A DNA stretch of 64,000 bases from Woeseiaceae bacterium (GCA_013001045.1 JABDNG010000036.1:17526-81525); one strand, 5' to 3'; shown: positions 1 to 13,730, numbered from the stretch's first letter. Program-made: numbers and translations. The notes: a model not told the origin generated them from the sequence alone.

Positions 1-1
1 A

Positions 2-625
2 GCCGGGGCCGCATTGATTGGCGGCGAAACGGCCGAGATGCCCGATATGTACTCCGACGGTGAGTACGACCTTGCCGGGTTTACGGTGGGCGCCGTTGAG
101 CGATCCGAATTAATCGACGGCAGCGCGATCCGGGAGGGCGACGCTTTGATCGGTATCGCGTCGAGCGGCCCGCATTCCAATGGATACTCGTTGATTCGCA
201 AAGTCCTGGACCGGGCGGGCGAATCCGACATCGATGGCGACCCTGCGCACGTCAAGCTCCTGGCGCCAACACGTATTTACGTCAAGGCAATTCTGGCGCT
301 AATGCAGGCAATGACGGTAAAAGGCCTTGCGCACATCACGGGTGGCGGAATCACAGAAAACGTGCCGCGAATCCTGCACGCCGCTCTGGATGCGGAAATT
401 GATACCGCGAGCTGGCAGCGAGGTGCCGTCTTCGACTGGCTGGCCGAACACGGCAATATCGAGACGGCCGAAATGCGCCGCACCTTCAATTGTGGGGTCG
501 GCATGGTCGTCGTTGTCGATGATGACAACGTCGATGACGCTGTCCGCGTATTGATCGATCAGGGTGAGATTGCCTGGCGACTGGGCCGCGTCGTTGCTGG
601 CCATCGGAAAACCCGTTACGTCTGA
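2..625 (+). CDS. purM: Phosphoribosylformylglycinamidine cyclo-ligase, C-terminal part (5' end outside window)
   Basis: Open frame from window start; motifs [44 protein letters not shown] typical of PurM; overlaps purN start. Confidence 0.95.
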   Translation, partial: AGAALIGGETAEMPDMYSDGEYDLAGFTVGAVERSELIDGSAIREGDALIGIASSGPHSNGYSLIRKVLDRAGESDIDGDPAHVKLLAPTRIYVKAILALMQAMTVKGLAHITGGGITENVPRILHAALDAEIDTASWQRGAVFDWLAEHGNIETAEMRRTFNCGVGMVVVVDDDNVDDAVRVLIDQGEIAWRLGRVVAGHRKTRYV

Positions 626-1293
626 TGGCGACGCGCTGCAAAACCGCGATCCTGATTTCCGGATCAGGTACCAACCTCCAGGCATTTATCGATTATGTCG
701 CTGGCGGCGCTTCGATTCTTGAGCTTTCTGTCGTGCTGTCGAACCGACCGGACGCGTTCGGTCTGATCCGCGCCAGCAATGCCGGCATTCCCACGGTCTG
801 CCTGGAGCACGGTCAGTTCGCAAGCCGCGATGCATTCGACCGTGCGGTGGCTGCGAAACTCGATGCATGGCAGCCAGATCTTCTGGTTCTGGCCGGCTTC
901 ATGCGCATTTTGAGTGCCGGCTTCGTCGCGCGATATGCCGGCAGAATCCTGAACATCCATCCGGCGCTGTTACCGGCATATCCTGGACTCGATACACATC
1001 AGCGCGTGCTAGACGCCGGCGACGAATGGCACGGCAGTACCGTACATTTCGTGACCGAGGAACTCGACGGCGGACCGCGCATATTGCAGGGCCGCCTGCC
1101 GGTCATCACGGGCGAGACCGCCGATCAACTGGCGGCACGCGTGCAAGCCATCGAGCATCAGATCTATCCCGAGGCCGCTGACTGGGTCGGCGAAGGCCGC
1201 GTCGAATTCCGTAACGGCGAGACCTGGATCGACGGCGTTGTCGCCGACGAACCCGTCGTACACGTGTTCGATCGAACGGGAAAGAAACTGTAG
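625..1293 (+). CDS. purN: Phosphoribosylglycinamide formyltransferase
   Basis: ILISGSGTNLQAFID, LVLAGFMRILS, ILNIHPALLPAYPGLDTH motifs; adjacent to purM. Confidence 0.95.
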   Translation: MATRCKTAILISGSGTNLQAFIDYVAGGASILELSVVLSNRPDAFGLIRASNAGIPTVCLEHGQFASRDAFDRAVAAKLDAWQPDLLVLAGFMRILSAGFVARYAGRILNIHPALLPAYPGLDTHQRVLDAGDEWHGSTVHFVTEELDGGPRILQGRLPVITGETADQLAARVQAIEHQIYPEAADWVGEGRVEFRNGETWIDGVVADEPVVHVFDRTGKKL

Positions 1294-1324
1294 CGGTTCG
1301 TCGAGCAGGGACGGCTGGCGCAAA

Positions 1325-1891
1325 TCACGCCTTCGGCAGCGTCACGCCCGTCTGGCCCTGGTACTTGCCGCCGCGATCTTTATACGACGTCTCGCAGGCC
1401 TCGTCGGATTCCAGGAATAACATCTGCGCTACGCCTTCATTGGCGTAGATTTTGGCCGGCAGCGGTGTTGTATTCGAAAACTCGAGCGTCACATGCCCTT
1501 CCCACTCGGGCTCGAGCGGTGTCACATTCACGATGATGCCGCAACGCGCGTAGGTCGACTTGCCGAGGCATATCGTTAGCACCGTACGCGGAATGCGAAA
1601 AAACTCGACGGTACGCGCAAGCGCGAACGAATTCGGTGGAATTACGCATACGTCGCTTTGTATATCGACGAAGCTGGTCTCGTCGAATCCCTTCGGGTCG
1701 ACAATAGCCGAATTGATATTCGTAAAGATCTTGAATTCATCGGAACAACGAACGTCGTACCCATAGCTCGATGTCCCGTAACTGACGATGCGCCCACCCG
1801 GGTTTTCGCGGACCTGGCCCGGCTCGAACGGCTCGATCATGCCGTGCTCGGTAGCCATCCGCCGTATCCAGTGATCCGCTTTTATGCTCAT
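1325..1891 (-). CDS. dcd: dCTP deaminase
   Basis: 188 aa; [61 protein letters not shown] motifs. Confidence 0.95.
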   Translation of the reverse strand: MSIKADHWIRRMATEHGMIEPFEPGQVRENPGGRIVSYGTSSYGYDVRCSDEFKIFTNINSAIVDPKGFDETSFVDIQSDVCVIPPNSFALARTVEFFRIPRTVLTICLGKSTYARCGIIVNVTPLEPEWEGHVTLEFSNTTPLPAKIYANEGVAQMLFLESDEACETSYKDRGGKYQGQTGVTLPKA

Positions 1892-3054
1892 TTGCTCGCC
1901 TCGACAACGATCGTGCCGAATTTCGAACTGTGATCAGTGCGCTCTGCCGCCTGTGCGGCCGAAATATTCCAGGCAGCGGCACGATACGCTTGTGCAATCG
2001 CCGATTCCGGCTCCGCAATCATGGTCGGCTTGCCCGAGTCCGTCTGCTCGCGAATACGCGCGTCGAGCGGCAGGCGCCCCAGAACCCGAACATCGAAATC
2101 GCGGCTCATCTTTTCGGCACCGCCCTCGCCGAAGATGGCATCTTCGTGGCCACAATTCGAACAGACATGCGTACTCATGTTTTCGACGATGCCGAGCACC
2201 GGAATCGAGACCTTGCGAAACATGGCCAGACCCTTGCGTGCATCGATCGTCGCGATATTCTGCGGCGTGGTTATGATGACGGTGCCCGATACCGGCACCT
2301 TCTGCGCCAGCGTCAGCTGGATATCGCCGGTTCCCGGCGGCATGTCGACGATCAGGTAGTCGAGGTCCTGCCATTGTGTCTGGTGCGTCAGTTGATCCAG
2401 CGCGGATGTCACCATTGGGCCGCGCCATACCATCGGCTGATCGGGATCGATCAGCGCACCGATCGACATGACCTGCAGGCCATGCGCTCGCAGCGGGAGC
2501 ATCGTCTTACCATCCTCGCTGACCGGCTGCTCGCCGACGATACCCATCATGTGGGGTTGGCTTGGGCCATAGATGTCGGCGTCCAGAATGCCGACAGACG
2601 CACCTTCGGTGGCCAGCGCCAATGCGATATTCGCAGACACTGTCGACTTTCCGACGCCGCCCTTGCCGGACGCAACAGCGATAATGTTCTTGACGCCGTC
2701 GATCGGTTTGAGATTCTTTTGCACGGCGTGCCGGATAATCCGGGTTTGCAGGTTGATTTCGACGTTTTCCGCCCCCGTTTCCGCGCGCAATTCGTCCGAA
2801 ATCCGGTCCCGGATCGAATCGTGCAGGCTGTTGCACGGAAACCCGAGCTCAACCGTTGCTTTGACCGTATCGCCCGACAGGCTCGCGTCGCGGACCCGGG
2901 CGACCTCGCCCAGTTTCCGGTCTACCGCCAATAAATCGATGGAATTGAGGAACTTGCCTACATCTGAATCTGTTGACGCCGTCACACTTCGCTCGCTTGC
3001 ATTAGGTAAAATTAAGGGTCGAAAGGCCGGCCGCGGACGGCATTTCGGTGGCAC
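1888..3054 (-). CDS. apbC: Mrp/ApbC family iron-sulfur carrier P-loop ATPase (true start probably downstream of the first Met)
   Basis: [21 protein letters not shown] deviant Walker [16 protein letters not shown] CxxC motif; abuts dcd. Confidence 0.93.
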   Translation of the reverse strand: MPPKCRPRPAFRPLILPNASERSVTASTDSDVGKFLNSIDLLAVDRKLGEVARVRDASLSGDTVKATVELGFPCNSLHDSIRDRISDELRAETGAENVEINLQTRIIRHAVQKNLKPIDGVKNIIAVASGKGGVGKSTVSANIALALATEGASVGILDADIYGPSQPHMMGIVGEQPVSEDGKTMLPLRAHGLQVMSIGALIDPDQPMVWRGPMVTSALDQLTHQTQWQDLDYLIVDMPPGTGDIQLTLAQKVPVSGTVIITTPQNIATIDARKGLAMFRKVSIPVLGIVENMSTHVCSNCGHEDAIFGEGGAEKMSRDFDVRVLGRLPLDARIREQTDSGKPTMIAEPESAIAQAYRAAAWNISAAQAAERTDHSSKFGTIVVEASK

Positions 3055-3369
3055 ATTGTAACGGAGGTGAGTCAGGAACCAAGCCCGTTTTTGGGGATCC
3101 CGACGAAATGGCCATCCTTCGCTGCACGTCAGTATTGGCGGGCGATGTGTCAGTTCCGATGTGGCATAATGCGGCGTCGGGGGTTGGCTGAGACTGTAAC
3201 CGAGGGTGCCTGTATTGGGGACCGCGCCCCGTATTGCTTGGGCAAGAGCGACAAACGAATTGGCGTTACGTAAGAAATCAATGAGGATTTTCTCGATTCC
3301 AGGGATGGCACCCCAACGGCACCGCTCATCACAGCGGCGGCGTTCTCCAGCCGTTCACGGTCCTGCTCT

Positions 3370-5805
3370 ATGAGTTTCCTCGCCTCGTTTCGCTCCGACC
3401 AGGTTCTCGCAAACCTGATCGCCGAACCGGATCCCACGTCGCCCGGGGCACAAAAGCTCATCGACAAGCTGAAGAAGGCTGGCAACCGGGCCGTGCCCAA
3501 AATAATCGACGCCCTGGCTTTGTCAGACAAAACGCACACGATGGTTCTGGTCGACATCTTAAGTGAACTGATTAACGACAAGAATCTCGACATGTATCGC
3601 GAAGGACTGGCCGACGGCAACGACCGAGTTGTATCGGGTACCGCGTGGGCTCTTTCGAGCAGCACCATTTACAACCCCAACAGTCTGCTTGACTTCTTCG
3701 ATGACGACGAAGTCTCGAAAGCGGCGCTCATCGAGGTGCTTCGCGTGCACAAGCAGGACCTGAGTGTGCACGAATTGCTGCGTCGAGCCTACGAGTGCGA
3801 AACCAAAGAGAAGGCCGCAATATTCAAAATCATTGAGGAGACGATCCAGCCTGAAATGGTGCCGGATCTGATCGCACGTATGGGCGGCAAGGACCCGGTC
3901 ATCAAAATGCACCTGATGAACCTGCTGGCTCGATTCGACAAACCGGAAATAAACCATGCGCTGGAAATGCAGCTCAAGGACTCGAACAAGATGGTCCGCA
4001 GCGCCGCACTTTCCGCGCTTGCCATGCGTGGTGGCAATATCAATATCGAAAAAGTTGCCGAAATCCTGACCGATCCCGACCTCGATGTGCAGAACAAAGC
4101 GGTCGACGTCTTGATAAAAGCCAATCACCCCGACACGGTGCGACACCTGGTTAACGCGCTCAAAGACGAATCCGAATACTCACGGCGCGCTGCCGTAGAG
4201 GTGCTCAACGAGATCGGCGACGTCAATTCCGTTAAAGACCTTCTGGGCGCCCTCAAAGACGACGACTGGTGGGTCCGTTCTCGCGCCGGTGATGCGCTCG
4301 CCGAAATCGGCGGCCCCAAAGTCGTGGATTCTGTCGTCACGTTGATCAATGACAAAGACGAGGATATTCGCCGAACCGCGATCGAGATACTCAACGCGAC
4401 CAAGGATCAACGCGCGGTCGAGCATTTGATCAAGGCGACCGATGATTCTGATTGGTGGGTTCGCGAGCGGGCAGTCGATGCGCTATCGAAAATCGGCGAC
4501 ACCAAAGCGCTGCCGAAACTCGAGTCCATGCTCGGCCAGGACAAGAAAACGGATACTGTCGTTATTCGCGCGCTCGGCAAGCTTGGCAGTCACAAACACA
4601 TCGAGAAAATCCTGCCCTTGTTGCAGCGCCCTGAAAAGGAAGTTCAGGTCGAAGCAATCAAGGCGCTGGCGCAATTGACGGATGACGCGCATGCGGAGAC
4701 CATTCGTAAGGTCCTGAGAAAGGTCAAACAGTCGGAAGACGCGACCATCATCAATGTCGCCGACAAGGCGTTGAAGGACCTGGATGCACGTTACTCCGAA
4801 ACCGTTCTCGAAGAAAACGTGCGTGCCGAAAAGATCTCGGCGCATACGAAGACGCTGCTGCTTGAGAATGATGAACTCGACGAGTTGCTGGGCGCACAGG
4901 CGGCCAAAATCGCAGAAGCGGCTAAGCCGGCGGAATCTGAGGATGCGGCGCTCGGCGAGCAGGTACTCGACATAGCCAAACTCAACCCGGGCGATATCAT
5001 CGACGGCCGTTACAAGTACATCGAGAAGATCGGTAAGGGCGCATTCGGCACTGTGCTGCTCATGGAAGACGAGGTTGTCGACGAGCAACTGATTCTGAAG
5101 TTCTTGAATCCGAACGTCTCATCGGACGAAGAAATGATGAAGCGCTTCGTCCACGAACTCCGCTATTCTCGCAAGATCACGCACCGCAATATCATTCGAA
5201 TTTATGACTTCCTGAAACTGCAGGGCTGTTACGCCATATCGATGGAGTACTTTCCGTCGCACACGTTGTCCGGTGAAATTCCCGACAACAAGCCGATGGA
5301 CATCCAGAAAGTACTGAAATATTCGCGGGATATCGCGGCGGGAATGAACGTGGCTCACCAGGCTGGCGTCATACACCGCGACCTCAAACCGGCCAATATT
5401 CTCGTGAATGAAGACGGACTGCTCAAGATCGTGGATTTTGGTGTTGCGGCGGCGGCCAGTAGCGGCGACACTCAGCTAACCAAAACCGGCTACGTGATTG
5501 GTTCACCGAAATATATGGCACCAGAGCAGATTCTTGGCAAGAAAGTGGATGTTACGGCTGACGTCTATAGCGTCGGTGTGATTATGTACGAGATGGCGAC
5601 GGGTATACCGCCCTACAGTCGCGGCGACCATATGTCGGTCATGTACCAGCATGTGCAGGGCAAGGCCAAACATTGCCAGGAAATCAATCCCGATATCAGC
5701 GACGAATTCGCGGCGCTCATTGTCAAAGCGATGTCGGTCGACAAGACCAAGCGCTTTCAATCCATGCTTGAACTCACCGAAGCGCTCGACGCAGTCGCAA
5801 CCTGA
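3370..5805 (+). CDS. HEAT-repeat (PBS-lyase-like) protein with C-terminal serine/threonine protein kinase domain
   Basis: N-terminal ~480 aa of repeated HEAT units (e.g. DDDWWVRSRAGDALAEIG, DDSDWWVRERAVDALSKIG); C-terminal kinase with GKGAFGTV, LILKFL Lys, HRDLKPANILVN, VDFGVA, MAPEQ; no obvious TM segment. Confidence 0.92.
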   Translation: MSFLASFRSDQVLANLIAEPDPTSPGAQKLIDKLKKAGNRAVPKIIDALALSDKTHTMVLVDILSELINDKNLDMYREGLADGNDRVVSGTAWALSSSTIYNPNSLLDFFDDDEVSKAALIEVLRVHKQDLSVHELLRRAYECETKEKAAIFKIIEETIQPEMVPDLIARMGGKDPVIKMHLMNLLARFDKPEINHALEMQLKDSNKMVRSAALSALAMRGGNINIEKVAEILTDPDLDVQNKAVDVLIKANHPDTVRHLVNALKDESEYSRRAAVEVLNEIGDVNSVKDLLGALKDDDWWVRSRAGDALAEIGGPKVVDSVVTLINDKDEDIRRTAIEILNATKDQRAVEHLIKATDDSDWWVRERAVDALSKIGDTKALPKLESMLGQDKKTDTVVIRALGKLGSHKHIEKILPLLQRPEKEVQVEAIKALAQLTDDAHAETIRKVLRKVKQSEDATIINVADKALKDLDARYSETVLEENVRAEKISAHTKTLLLENDELDELLGAQAAKIAEAAKPAESEDAALGEQVLDIAKLNPGDIIDGRYKYIEKIGKGAFGTVLLMEDEVVDEQLILKFLNPNVSSDEEMMKRFVHELRYSRKITHRNIIRIYDFLKLQGCYAISMEYFPSHTLSGEIPDNKPMDIQKVLKYSRDIAAGMNVAHQAGVIHRDLKPANILVNEDGLLKIVDFGVAAAASSGDTQLTKTGYVIGSPKYMAPEQILGKKVDVTADVYSVGVIMYEMATGIPPYSRGDHMSVMYQHVQGKAKHCQEINPDISDEFAALIVKAMSVDKTKRFQSMLELTEALDAVAT

Positions 5806-5813
5806 GACCAGCC

Positions 5814-6908
5814 ATGGCTCGTATCGACGCATTCCTGAAACTGGGACTGGCACAAGGGTGCTCCGACGTGCATCTCGCTGTCGGCATTCCGCCGATGTTG
5901 CGCATGAATGGCGACCTGATGCCGATCAAGTTTCGTCAGCTGTCCGACACCGAACTCGAAACCTACATTACAGAGATCCTGACCGCCAAACAGAAAGAAC
6001 GCCTGGCCGAAGGGCATGATCTCGATTTTTCCTACGTCGGCGACGAAGGGGGCCGATTTCGCGTCAACGTCTTCCGCAAAGAGACCGGCATTGGCGCGGT
6101 ATTCCGGCATATTCCAGGCGACGTACCGAAACTCGATGAGCTGCAGGTGCCGCCGATCCTGAAAAAGTTCTGCGACTATCACCAGGGCATGGTGCTTGTC
6201 ACGGGATCGACCGGTACCGGCAAGTCAACGACACTCGCCGCCATGATCGATCACCTCAACGAGACCCGCAATCTGAACATTATCAGCCTCGAGGACCCGA
6301 TCGAGTTTGTGCACCCGAGCAAGAACTGCCAGGTTATCCAGCGCGAAGTTGGCACGCACGTCAAGAGTTTTGCCGACGGCGTGCGTTCGGCGATGCGCGA
6401 AGATCCCGACGTCATCCTGGTGGGCGAACTGCGCGACGCCGAGACCATTTCCATGGCGATGACTGCAGCGGAAACAGGGCATCTCGTCCTCGGCACCTTG
6501 CACACCACGGGTGCCGTGAAGACCATCGACCGCATAATCGACGCCCTGCCTGGCGAGCTGCGCGAACAGACCAAGGGATTCCTGTCGATGAGCCTGAAGG
6601 CCGTCGTCACGCAGGTACTGGTCAAGACGCCCGACGGACGCGGTCGCCGCGCCGTACTCGAGATCCTGGTGAATAATCGTGCAATTGCCAAGTTAATTAC
6701 TACTGACCAGACGCATCAAATACCGTCACAGCTGCAGACCGGTAAGGACGCTGGCATGCAGATCATGGACCAGGCGTTGCTCGACGCGATTAGCGCAAAA
6801 CAGATCGACGCCGATGACGCTATCCGTTTTGCATTGGATAAAAAGAAGTTCCAGCGCTTCATCACCGACACCGATATGGTTCAGACACTCGATATCAGTG
6901 GGGGTTGA
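5814..6908 (+). CDS. PilT-family type IV pilus retraction-type ATPase (paralogue 1)
   Basis: [19 protein letters not shown] Walker [44 protein letters not shown] motifs. Confidence 0.92.
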   Translation: MARIDAFLKLGLAQGCSDVHLAVGIPPMLRMNGDLMPIKFRQLSDTELETYITEILTAKQKERLAEGHDLDFSYVGDEGGRFRVNVFRKETGIGAVFRHIPGDVPKLDELQVPPILKKFCDYHQGMVLVTGSTGTGKSTTLAAMIDHLNETRNLNIISLEDPIEFVHPSKNCQVIQREVGTHVKSFADGVRSAMREDPDVILVGELRDAETISMAMTAAETGHLVLGTLHTTGAVKTIDRIIDALPGELREQTKGFLSMSLKAVVTQVLVKTPDGRGRRAVLEILVNNRAIAKLITTDQTHQIPSQLQTGKDAGMQIMDQALLDAISAKQIDADDAIRFALDKKKFQRFITDTDMVQTLDISGG

Positions 6909-6916
6909 ACTAAGCC

Positions 6917-7978
6917 ATGGCACAGATTGACAGCTACCTTACGAAAGCACTCAAGGAAAAGGCCTCAGACCTGCATTTCGTTTCGGGTGATCCCGTTCGC
7001 GCACGCGTGCATGGCAACCTCGCAGTACTCATCGAGGAGCCGTTGCAAACCGACAAAGCAGAAGAGGCCATATTCGAAATCATGGATGGCATCACGAAAA
7101 AGGCGTTCGATGCCGACGACGCTGCCGATTTCGCGTATGAGATTCCCGACGTCTCGCGCTTTCGTGTCAACGCGTTTCGCCATCTGAACGGCATTGGCGC
7201 CATATTTCGTGCAATTCCATCCACGGCACTAACGCTCGTTGACCTCGGCATGCCCAAGGTCATTCACGACCTCTGCAAGTACACGCAGGGGATGATACTG
7301 GTCACGGGCAAGACCGGCTCGGGCAAGTCCACGACGCTTGCGGCAATGATCGACGCCATGAACAAGCGCCTCAAAGGCCATATCCTTACGATTGAAGACC
7401 CCATCGAATTCGTTCATAAGGCTCAGGGATGCCTGATGAGCCAGCGCGAAATCGGCGTCCACAGTCCGAGTTTCGCCGAAGCCCTGCACTCGGCGATGCG
7501 CGAAGACCCTGACGTAATCCTGGTCGGCGAAATGCGCGACCTCGAGACCATCAGTATTGCGGTGACGGCAGCCGAGATGGGAATTCTTGTTATGGGTACG
7601 CTGCACACCAACGGCGCCGCGCAGACCGTGGACCGCATTATCAACTCGTTCCCGGCCGACAAGCAAAGTCACATTCGCACAATGATCTCCACGTCATTAC
7701 GGGGCGTCGTGTCACAACAGCTGCTGCCCACGATTCACGAACCCGGCCGCGCCGCCGCGCTCGAAATCATGATCAATACGCCGGCTGTTTCAAACCTGAT
7801 TCGACAGGGCAAACTCGACCAGCTGGAAACGGCCATTCAGAGCGGCGGTAGCATCGGCATGAAATCAATGGATGGCGCGCTCATGGAACTTGTCGAGAAA
7901 GGCTGGGTATCGGGCCAGGAGGCCTACCTGCAGGCCAACAACAAGTCGAAGTTCGAGAAAGTCAGAGAAGCCGAGTAG
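6917..7978 (+). CDS. PilT-family type IV pilus retraction-type ATPase (paralogue 2)
   Basis: [19 protein letters not shown] Walker [58 protein letters not shown]-terminal PilT-like segment. Confidence 0.92.
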   Translation: MAQIDSYLTKALKEKASDLHFVSGDPVRARVHGNLAVLIEEPLQTDKAEEAIFEIMDGITKKAFDADDAADFAYEIPDVSRFRVNAFRHLNGIGAIFRAIPSTALTLVDLGMPKVIHDLCKYTQGMILVTGKTGSGKSTTLAAMIDAMNKRLKGHILTIEDPIEFVHKAQGCLMSQREIGVHSPSFAEALHSAMREDPDVILVGEMRDLETISIAVTAAEMGILVMGTLHTNGAAQTVDRIINSFPADKQSHIRTMISTSLRGVVSQQLLPTIHEPGRAAALEIMINTPAVSNLIRQGKLDQLETAIQSGGSIGMKSMDGALMELVEKGWVSGQEAYLQANNKSKFEKVREAE

Positions 7979-8067
7979 CACTTCACTTCCAAGAACACCG
8001 CTCGGCGATCCTTTCTTCCGCGTTGCATGGCATAATCGCGCCCACTGCCAATCTGAAGCCACATTTG

Positions 8068-10071
<2,004 letters not shown>

Positions 10072-10087
10072 TCCTTACAATAGCCCG

Positions 10088-10669
10088 ATGACAGAAATCG
10101 TCGTCATTCTCATCAGCACCGTGCTGGTCAACAACTTCGTCCTGGTCCGGTTTCTCGGGCTGTGCCCGTTTCTCGGCGTGTCACGAAACCTCGAAGCTGC
10201 GACCGGCATGTCGCTGGCAACGGCGTTCGTACTGACGCTGTCCTCGGCAACCGCCTACCTGCTGCACCAGTACGTCCTCGTACCCCTCGAACTCGAGTAC
10301 CTGCGCACGATCGGCTTCATCCTTGTTATTGCCGCCAGTGTGCAATTTACGGAGATCATGGTGCGCCGCATGAGTCCTCTGCTCGACCAGGTTTTGGGCA
10401 TCTACATCCCACTGATAGCGACGAATTGCGCAGTGCTGGGCGTCGCCTTGCTTAACGTGCAGCAGTCCAAGGGCTTCGTGCAGTCGGTATTCTACGGCTT
10501 CGGCGCGTCCATGGGATTCGCGCTCGTATTGATCATGTTCGCAGCCATTCGTGAACGCCTCGAAGCGGCCGATATCCCGGCTCCCTTTCGCGGCACGGCG
10601 ATTGCGTTAATGACGGCAGGCATGATGTCGCTCGCGTTCATGGGATTTTCGGGTATGGCCCGACCTTGA
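10088..10669 (+). CDS. rnfA: Electron transport complex subunit RnfA/RsxA
   Basis: 193 aa membrane protein, [21 protein letters not shown]; first of an rnfABCDGE run. Confidence 0.95.
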   Translation: MTEIVVILISTVLVNNFVLVRFLGLCPFLGVSRNLEAATGMSLATAFVLTLSSATAYLLHQYVLVPLELEYLRTIGFILVIAASVQFTEIMVRRMSPLLDQVLGIYIPLIATNCAVLGVALLNVQQSKGFVQSVFYGFGASMGFALVLIMFAAIRERLEAADIPAPFRGTAIALMTAGMMSLAFMGFSGMARP

Positions 10670-10678
10670 TGGAAAGCT

Positions 10679-11161
10679 ATGTGGATCGCCGTCATAACAA
10701 TTGCACTAATCGCCCTCGGCGCCGGCCTTGCGTTGAGTGTCGCGTCGAGGCGACTGGCGTCGAGCAGCGGCGATCTTGTCGAGCAGGTGAATGACCTGTT
10801 GCCGCAGACGCAATGCGCGCAATGCGGCTATCCCGGGTGCCGGCCGTACGCAGCCGCTATCGTCGATGGCGCCGCCGAGATCAATCTCTGCCCGCCTGGC
10901 GGCGCAGCCACAGTGCAGCGTCTGGCTGACTTGCTTGGCAAGGATGCGATTCCATTGGACAAGACCGTCGAGCCTTCCGTTGCCGTTATCGATGAATCAC
11001 TGTGTATCGGCTGCGTCCATTGTCGCAACGCCTGCCCTGTCGATGCGATCGTCGGCGCTCCGCACTTCATGCATACGATCATCGAAAGTGAATGTACCGG
11101 ATGCGAACTTTGCGTCGCGCCGTGCCCCGTGGACTGCATCAGCATGAGGCCGCTCGCGTGA
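10679..11161 (+). CDS. rnfB: Electron transport complex subunit RnfB/RsxB
   Basis: [16 protein letters not shown] cluster plus two 4Fe-4S motifs [12 protein letters not shown] and [12 protein letters not shown]. Confidence 0.95.
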   Translation: MWIAVITIALIALGAGLALSVASRRLASSSGDLVEQVNDLLPQTQCAQCGYPGCRPYAAAIVDGAAEINLCPPGGAATVQRLADLLGKDAIPLDKTVEPSVAVIDESLCIGCVHCRNACPVDAIVGAPHFMHTIIESECTGCELCVAPCPVDCISMRPLA

Positions 11162-12675
11162 CGGCGCCCACTTATGATCTCGGCAAGTTGCACGGCGGCC
11201 TGCGACTGCCTGCCCACAAGTCGGATGCTACCGCGCAACCGATCCGCGATGTACCGCTTCCCCCTCAGCTGATCCTGCCTATTACGCAACACGTTGGTGA
11301 TCCCGCTCAGCCAGTTGTTGGCATCGGAAATCGCGTGCTAAAGGGACAGCTACTCGCTGAACCCGACGGCACCGTGGGTGCGCCGATTCATGCCTCCTCG
11401 TCGGGCAAGATTATTGCCATCGAGCCATGGCCGGTAGCGCGACGGCTGGGCGACAACGGCCCGTGCATCATCATCGAGTGCGACGGCGACGATCTCGCGG
11501 TCGAACACGAGGGCCTCACAGCAGACTATTTGTCGCTACAACCCGCCGACCTTTTGCTGCAAATCCTGGACGGTGGCATTGTCGGACTCGGCGGTGCCGT
11601 GTTTCCGACCGCACAAAAACTCATGCAGGCACGAACCTGCGATATCGATTTCCTGATCCTGAACGGCGTCGAATGTGAGCCGTATATCAGTTGTGACGAC
11701 ATGTTGATGCGTGAACGCGCTGCCGAAATACTGAGTGGCGCACAGATTCTGATGCATGCGATGCAAATCGACATCTGTTATGTCGTTGTCGAAAGCGATA
11801 AACCCGAAGCCTTGAACAGTCTCGGCGGCGCATTGGGCGAACTTGACGACGACCGCCTAATCCTCAAACAGGTCCCTACTATCTTTCCGTCGGGTGGCGA
11901 AGATCAGCTCGTGCAGCTGGTCACGAACCGCGAAGTCCCCAGCGGTGGATTACCGACGGATGTTGGCTGCCTCGTACAGAATGTCGGCACGGCTGCGGCT
12001 GTCCATGATTGGGTCATTAATCATGAACCACTGATCTCTCGCGTCACAACGGTTTCAGGTGACGGTATCGCCAATCCGATGAATGTGCGTGCACGAATTG
12101 GCACGCCGGTTGCCGACGTCGTTGAGTTTACGGGTGGCTACGCGGAACGACCGGAGCATTTGATCATAGGTGGACCAATGACCGGCAGGTCTGTATCAAC
12201 CGATCGCGTGCCCCTGGTAAAGGCCACAAACTCCATACTCGTCGTGCACCGGACGTCGTTTCAGGGTCGCGAGCTTGCCTGCATTCGCTGCGGCGATTGT
12301 GCGTCCGTCTGCCCGGTTCAACTCCAGCCGCAACAGCTGTTTTGGTACGCATGTGCCGACGACGAAGAGAAGCTGCGTGAGTTCGGCTTGACCGACTGCA
12401 TCGAGTGCGGCTGTTGTGATCTTGTGTGTCCCAGCCACATTCCGCTAACGGCGGACTTTAGAATCGCAAAAGGTCGTATCCAGGAACTCGCCGATGAAAA
12501 AGCCCGGGCAGAGCGAGCGCGGCAACGCTTCGAAGCCCGCAATGAACGCCTCGAACGCGAAAAGAAGGATCGCGATGCGGAACTGGCGCGGCAAAAAGCT
12601 TCGGCGAAACAGGCCGGGCCAGAGGCGATTGCCGAGATACTGAAACGCAAGCAACAAGAAAGCGAGGATGACTGA
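11158..12675 (+). CDS. rnfC: Electron transport complex subunit RnfC/RsxC (GTG start proposed at 11158)
   Basis: [49 protein letters not shown]; charged C-terminal tail. Confidence 0.94.
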   Translation: MTAPTYDLGKLHGGLRLPAHKSDATAQPIRDVPLPPQLILPITQHVGDPAQPVVGIGNRVLKGQLLAEPDGTVGAPIHASSSGKIIAIEPWPVARRLGDNGPCIIIECDGDDLAVEHEGLTADYLSLQPADLLLQILDGGIVGLGGAVFPTAQKLMQARTCDIDFLILNGVECEPYISCDDMLMRERAAEILSGAQILMHAMQIDICYVVVESDKPEALNSLGGALGELDDDRLILKQVPTIFPSGGEDQLVQLVTNREVPSGGLPTDVGCLVQNVGTAAAVHDWVINHEPLISRVTTVSGDGIANPMNVRARIGTPVADVVEFTGGYAERPEHLIIGGPMTGRSVSTDRVPLVKATNSILVVHRTSFQGRELACIRCGDCASVCPVQLQPQQLFWYACADDEEKLREFGLTDCIECGCCDLVCPSHIPLTADFRIAKGRIQELADEKARAERARQRFEARNERLEREKKDRDAELARQKASAKQAGPEAIAEILKRKQQESEDD

Positions 12676-12677
12676 GC

Positions 12678-13730
12678 GTGGAGTTTGAACGCCGTGAATC
12701 GCCCTACTGGTCCGCGCGAGTGGCTGTTCCGTCGCTGATGTTGCAGGTACTTGCGGCTCTGGTACCCGCCGCGATCGCTCACGTCTGGTTCTTTGGCCCC
12801 GGATTCATCTTCAATCTGCTGGTCGCCTCGATTTTCGCTGTCGGCGGCGAAGCGTTGATAATGTACCTGCGCAAACGACCGCCCGAGGTGGCGCTTACGG
12901 ATTACAGCGCTCTCGTCACGGCCGCCCTGCTGACCTTTGCACTGCCATCGTTGACGCCGTGGTGGGTTACCGCAACGGGCGCGCTATTCGCCGTCGTCGT
13001 CGCGAAACACCTGTACGGCGGATTGGGCTTTAATTTATTCAACCCCGCGATGGCGGGCTACGTGGTTATCCTCGTTGCATTTCCGATGCATCTCAACCTG
13101 TGGATAGCGCCGCGCATCGGAGATATCGATTATCAGTTCCTGACGATACTGCAGACACTCAAGTTTACGCTGACAGGCTCGCTGCCGGAGGCACTCGGCT
13201 TCGATGCCGTTAGTCGCCCCACACCCCTCGATGTCATGAAGTCCGGTCTTAATGGTCTACGCACCGTGAGTGAGATTCGCGCCAATCCGATTATGGGCGA
13301 CTTCGGCGGTCGCGGCTGGGAATGGATCGGTAATTTCCTGGCATTGGGCGGCTTCTGGCTATTGATCAAGAAGATCATTCGCTGGCATATACCCGTCGGC
13401 GTCGGTATCGGCGTGTTACTACCTGCAGGCATCATGTACCTGATCGAGCCAGGCACCAATCCGAGCCCGGGGTTCCATCTTTTCGGCGGCGCGACCATCC
13501 TCTGCGCGTTTTTCATCGCGACTGACCCCGTATCCGCGGCGACCAGTCCGAAAGGCCGGCTTATATTCGGAGTTGGCATCGGATTATTGATCTATTGCAT
13601 TCGCACCTGGGGAAGTTACGCCGACGGCGTCGCTTTTGCGGTCCTTATTATGAACATGGCTGTGCCCGTCATTGATTCGATGACGCGACCCCACATCGTA
13701 GGTCATGGCAAGACCGGCGGTGCATCGTGA
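12678..13730 (+). CDS. rnfD: Electron transport complex subunit RnfD/RsxD
   Basis: Multi-TM; LTDYSALVTAALLTFALP, GGLGFNLFNPAMAGYV motifs. Confidence 0.94.
   Translation: MEFERRESPYWSARVAVPSLMLQVLAALVPAAIAHVWFFGPGFIFNLLVASIFAVGGEALIMYLRKRPPEVALTDYSALVTAALLTFALPSLTPWWVTATGALFAVVVAKHLYGGLGFNLFNPAMAGYVVILVAFPMHLNLWIAPRIGDIDYQFLTILQTLKFTLTGSLPEALGFDAVSRPTPLDVMKSGLNGLRTVSEIRANPIMGDFGGRGWEWIGNFLALGGFWLLIKKIIRWHIPVGVGIGVLLPAGIMYLIEPGTNPSPGFHLFGGATILCAFFIATDPVSAATSPKGRLIFGVGIGLLIYCIRTWGSYADGVAFAVLIMNMAVPVIDSMTRPHIVGHGKTGGAS

Noticed and set aside
1930-2934. 334-aa plus-strand ORF
   Set aside because: Antisense to mrp/apbC; Arg/His-rich shadow frame without motifs.
3061-3369. Intergenic region upstream of the HEAT-kinase considered for a tRNA, small RNA or small gene (ORF 3067-3273)
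   Set aside because: No cloverleaf or tRNA-like T-arm found by eye, and the 68-aa ORF has no recognisable features; could still be a leader, but unsupported.
4240-4480. Repeated DNA such as GACTGGTGGGT and GATTGGTGGGT, considered as a repeat array
   Set aside because: Explained by homologous HEAT units (DDWWVR / SDWWVR) in the coding sequence rather than a CRISPR or mobile repeat.
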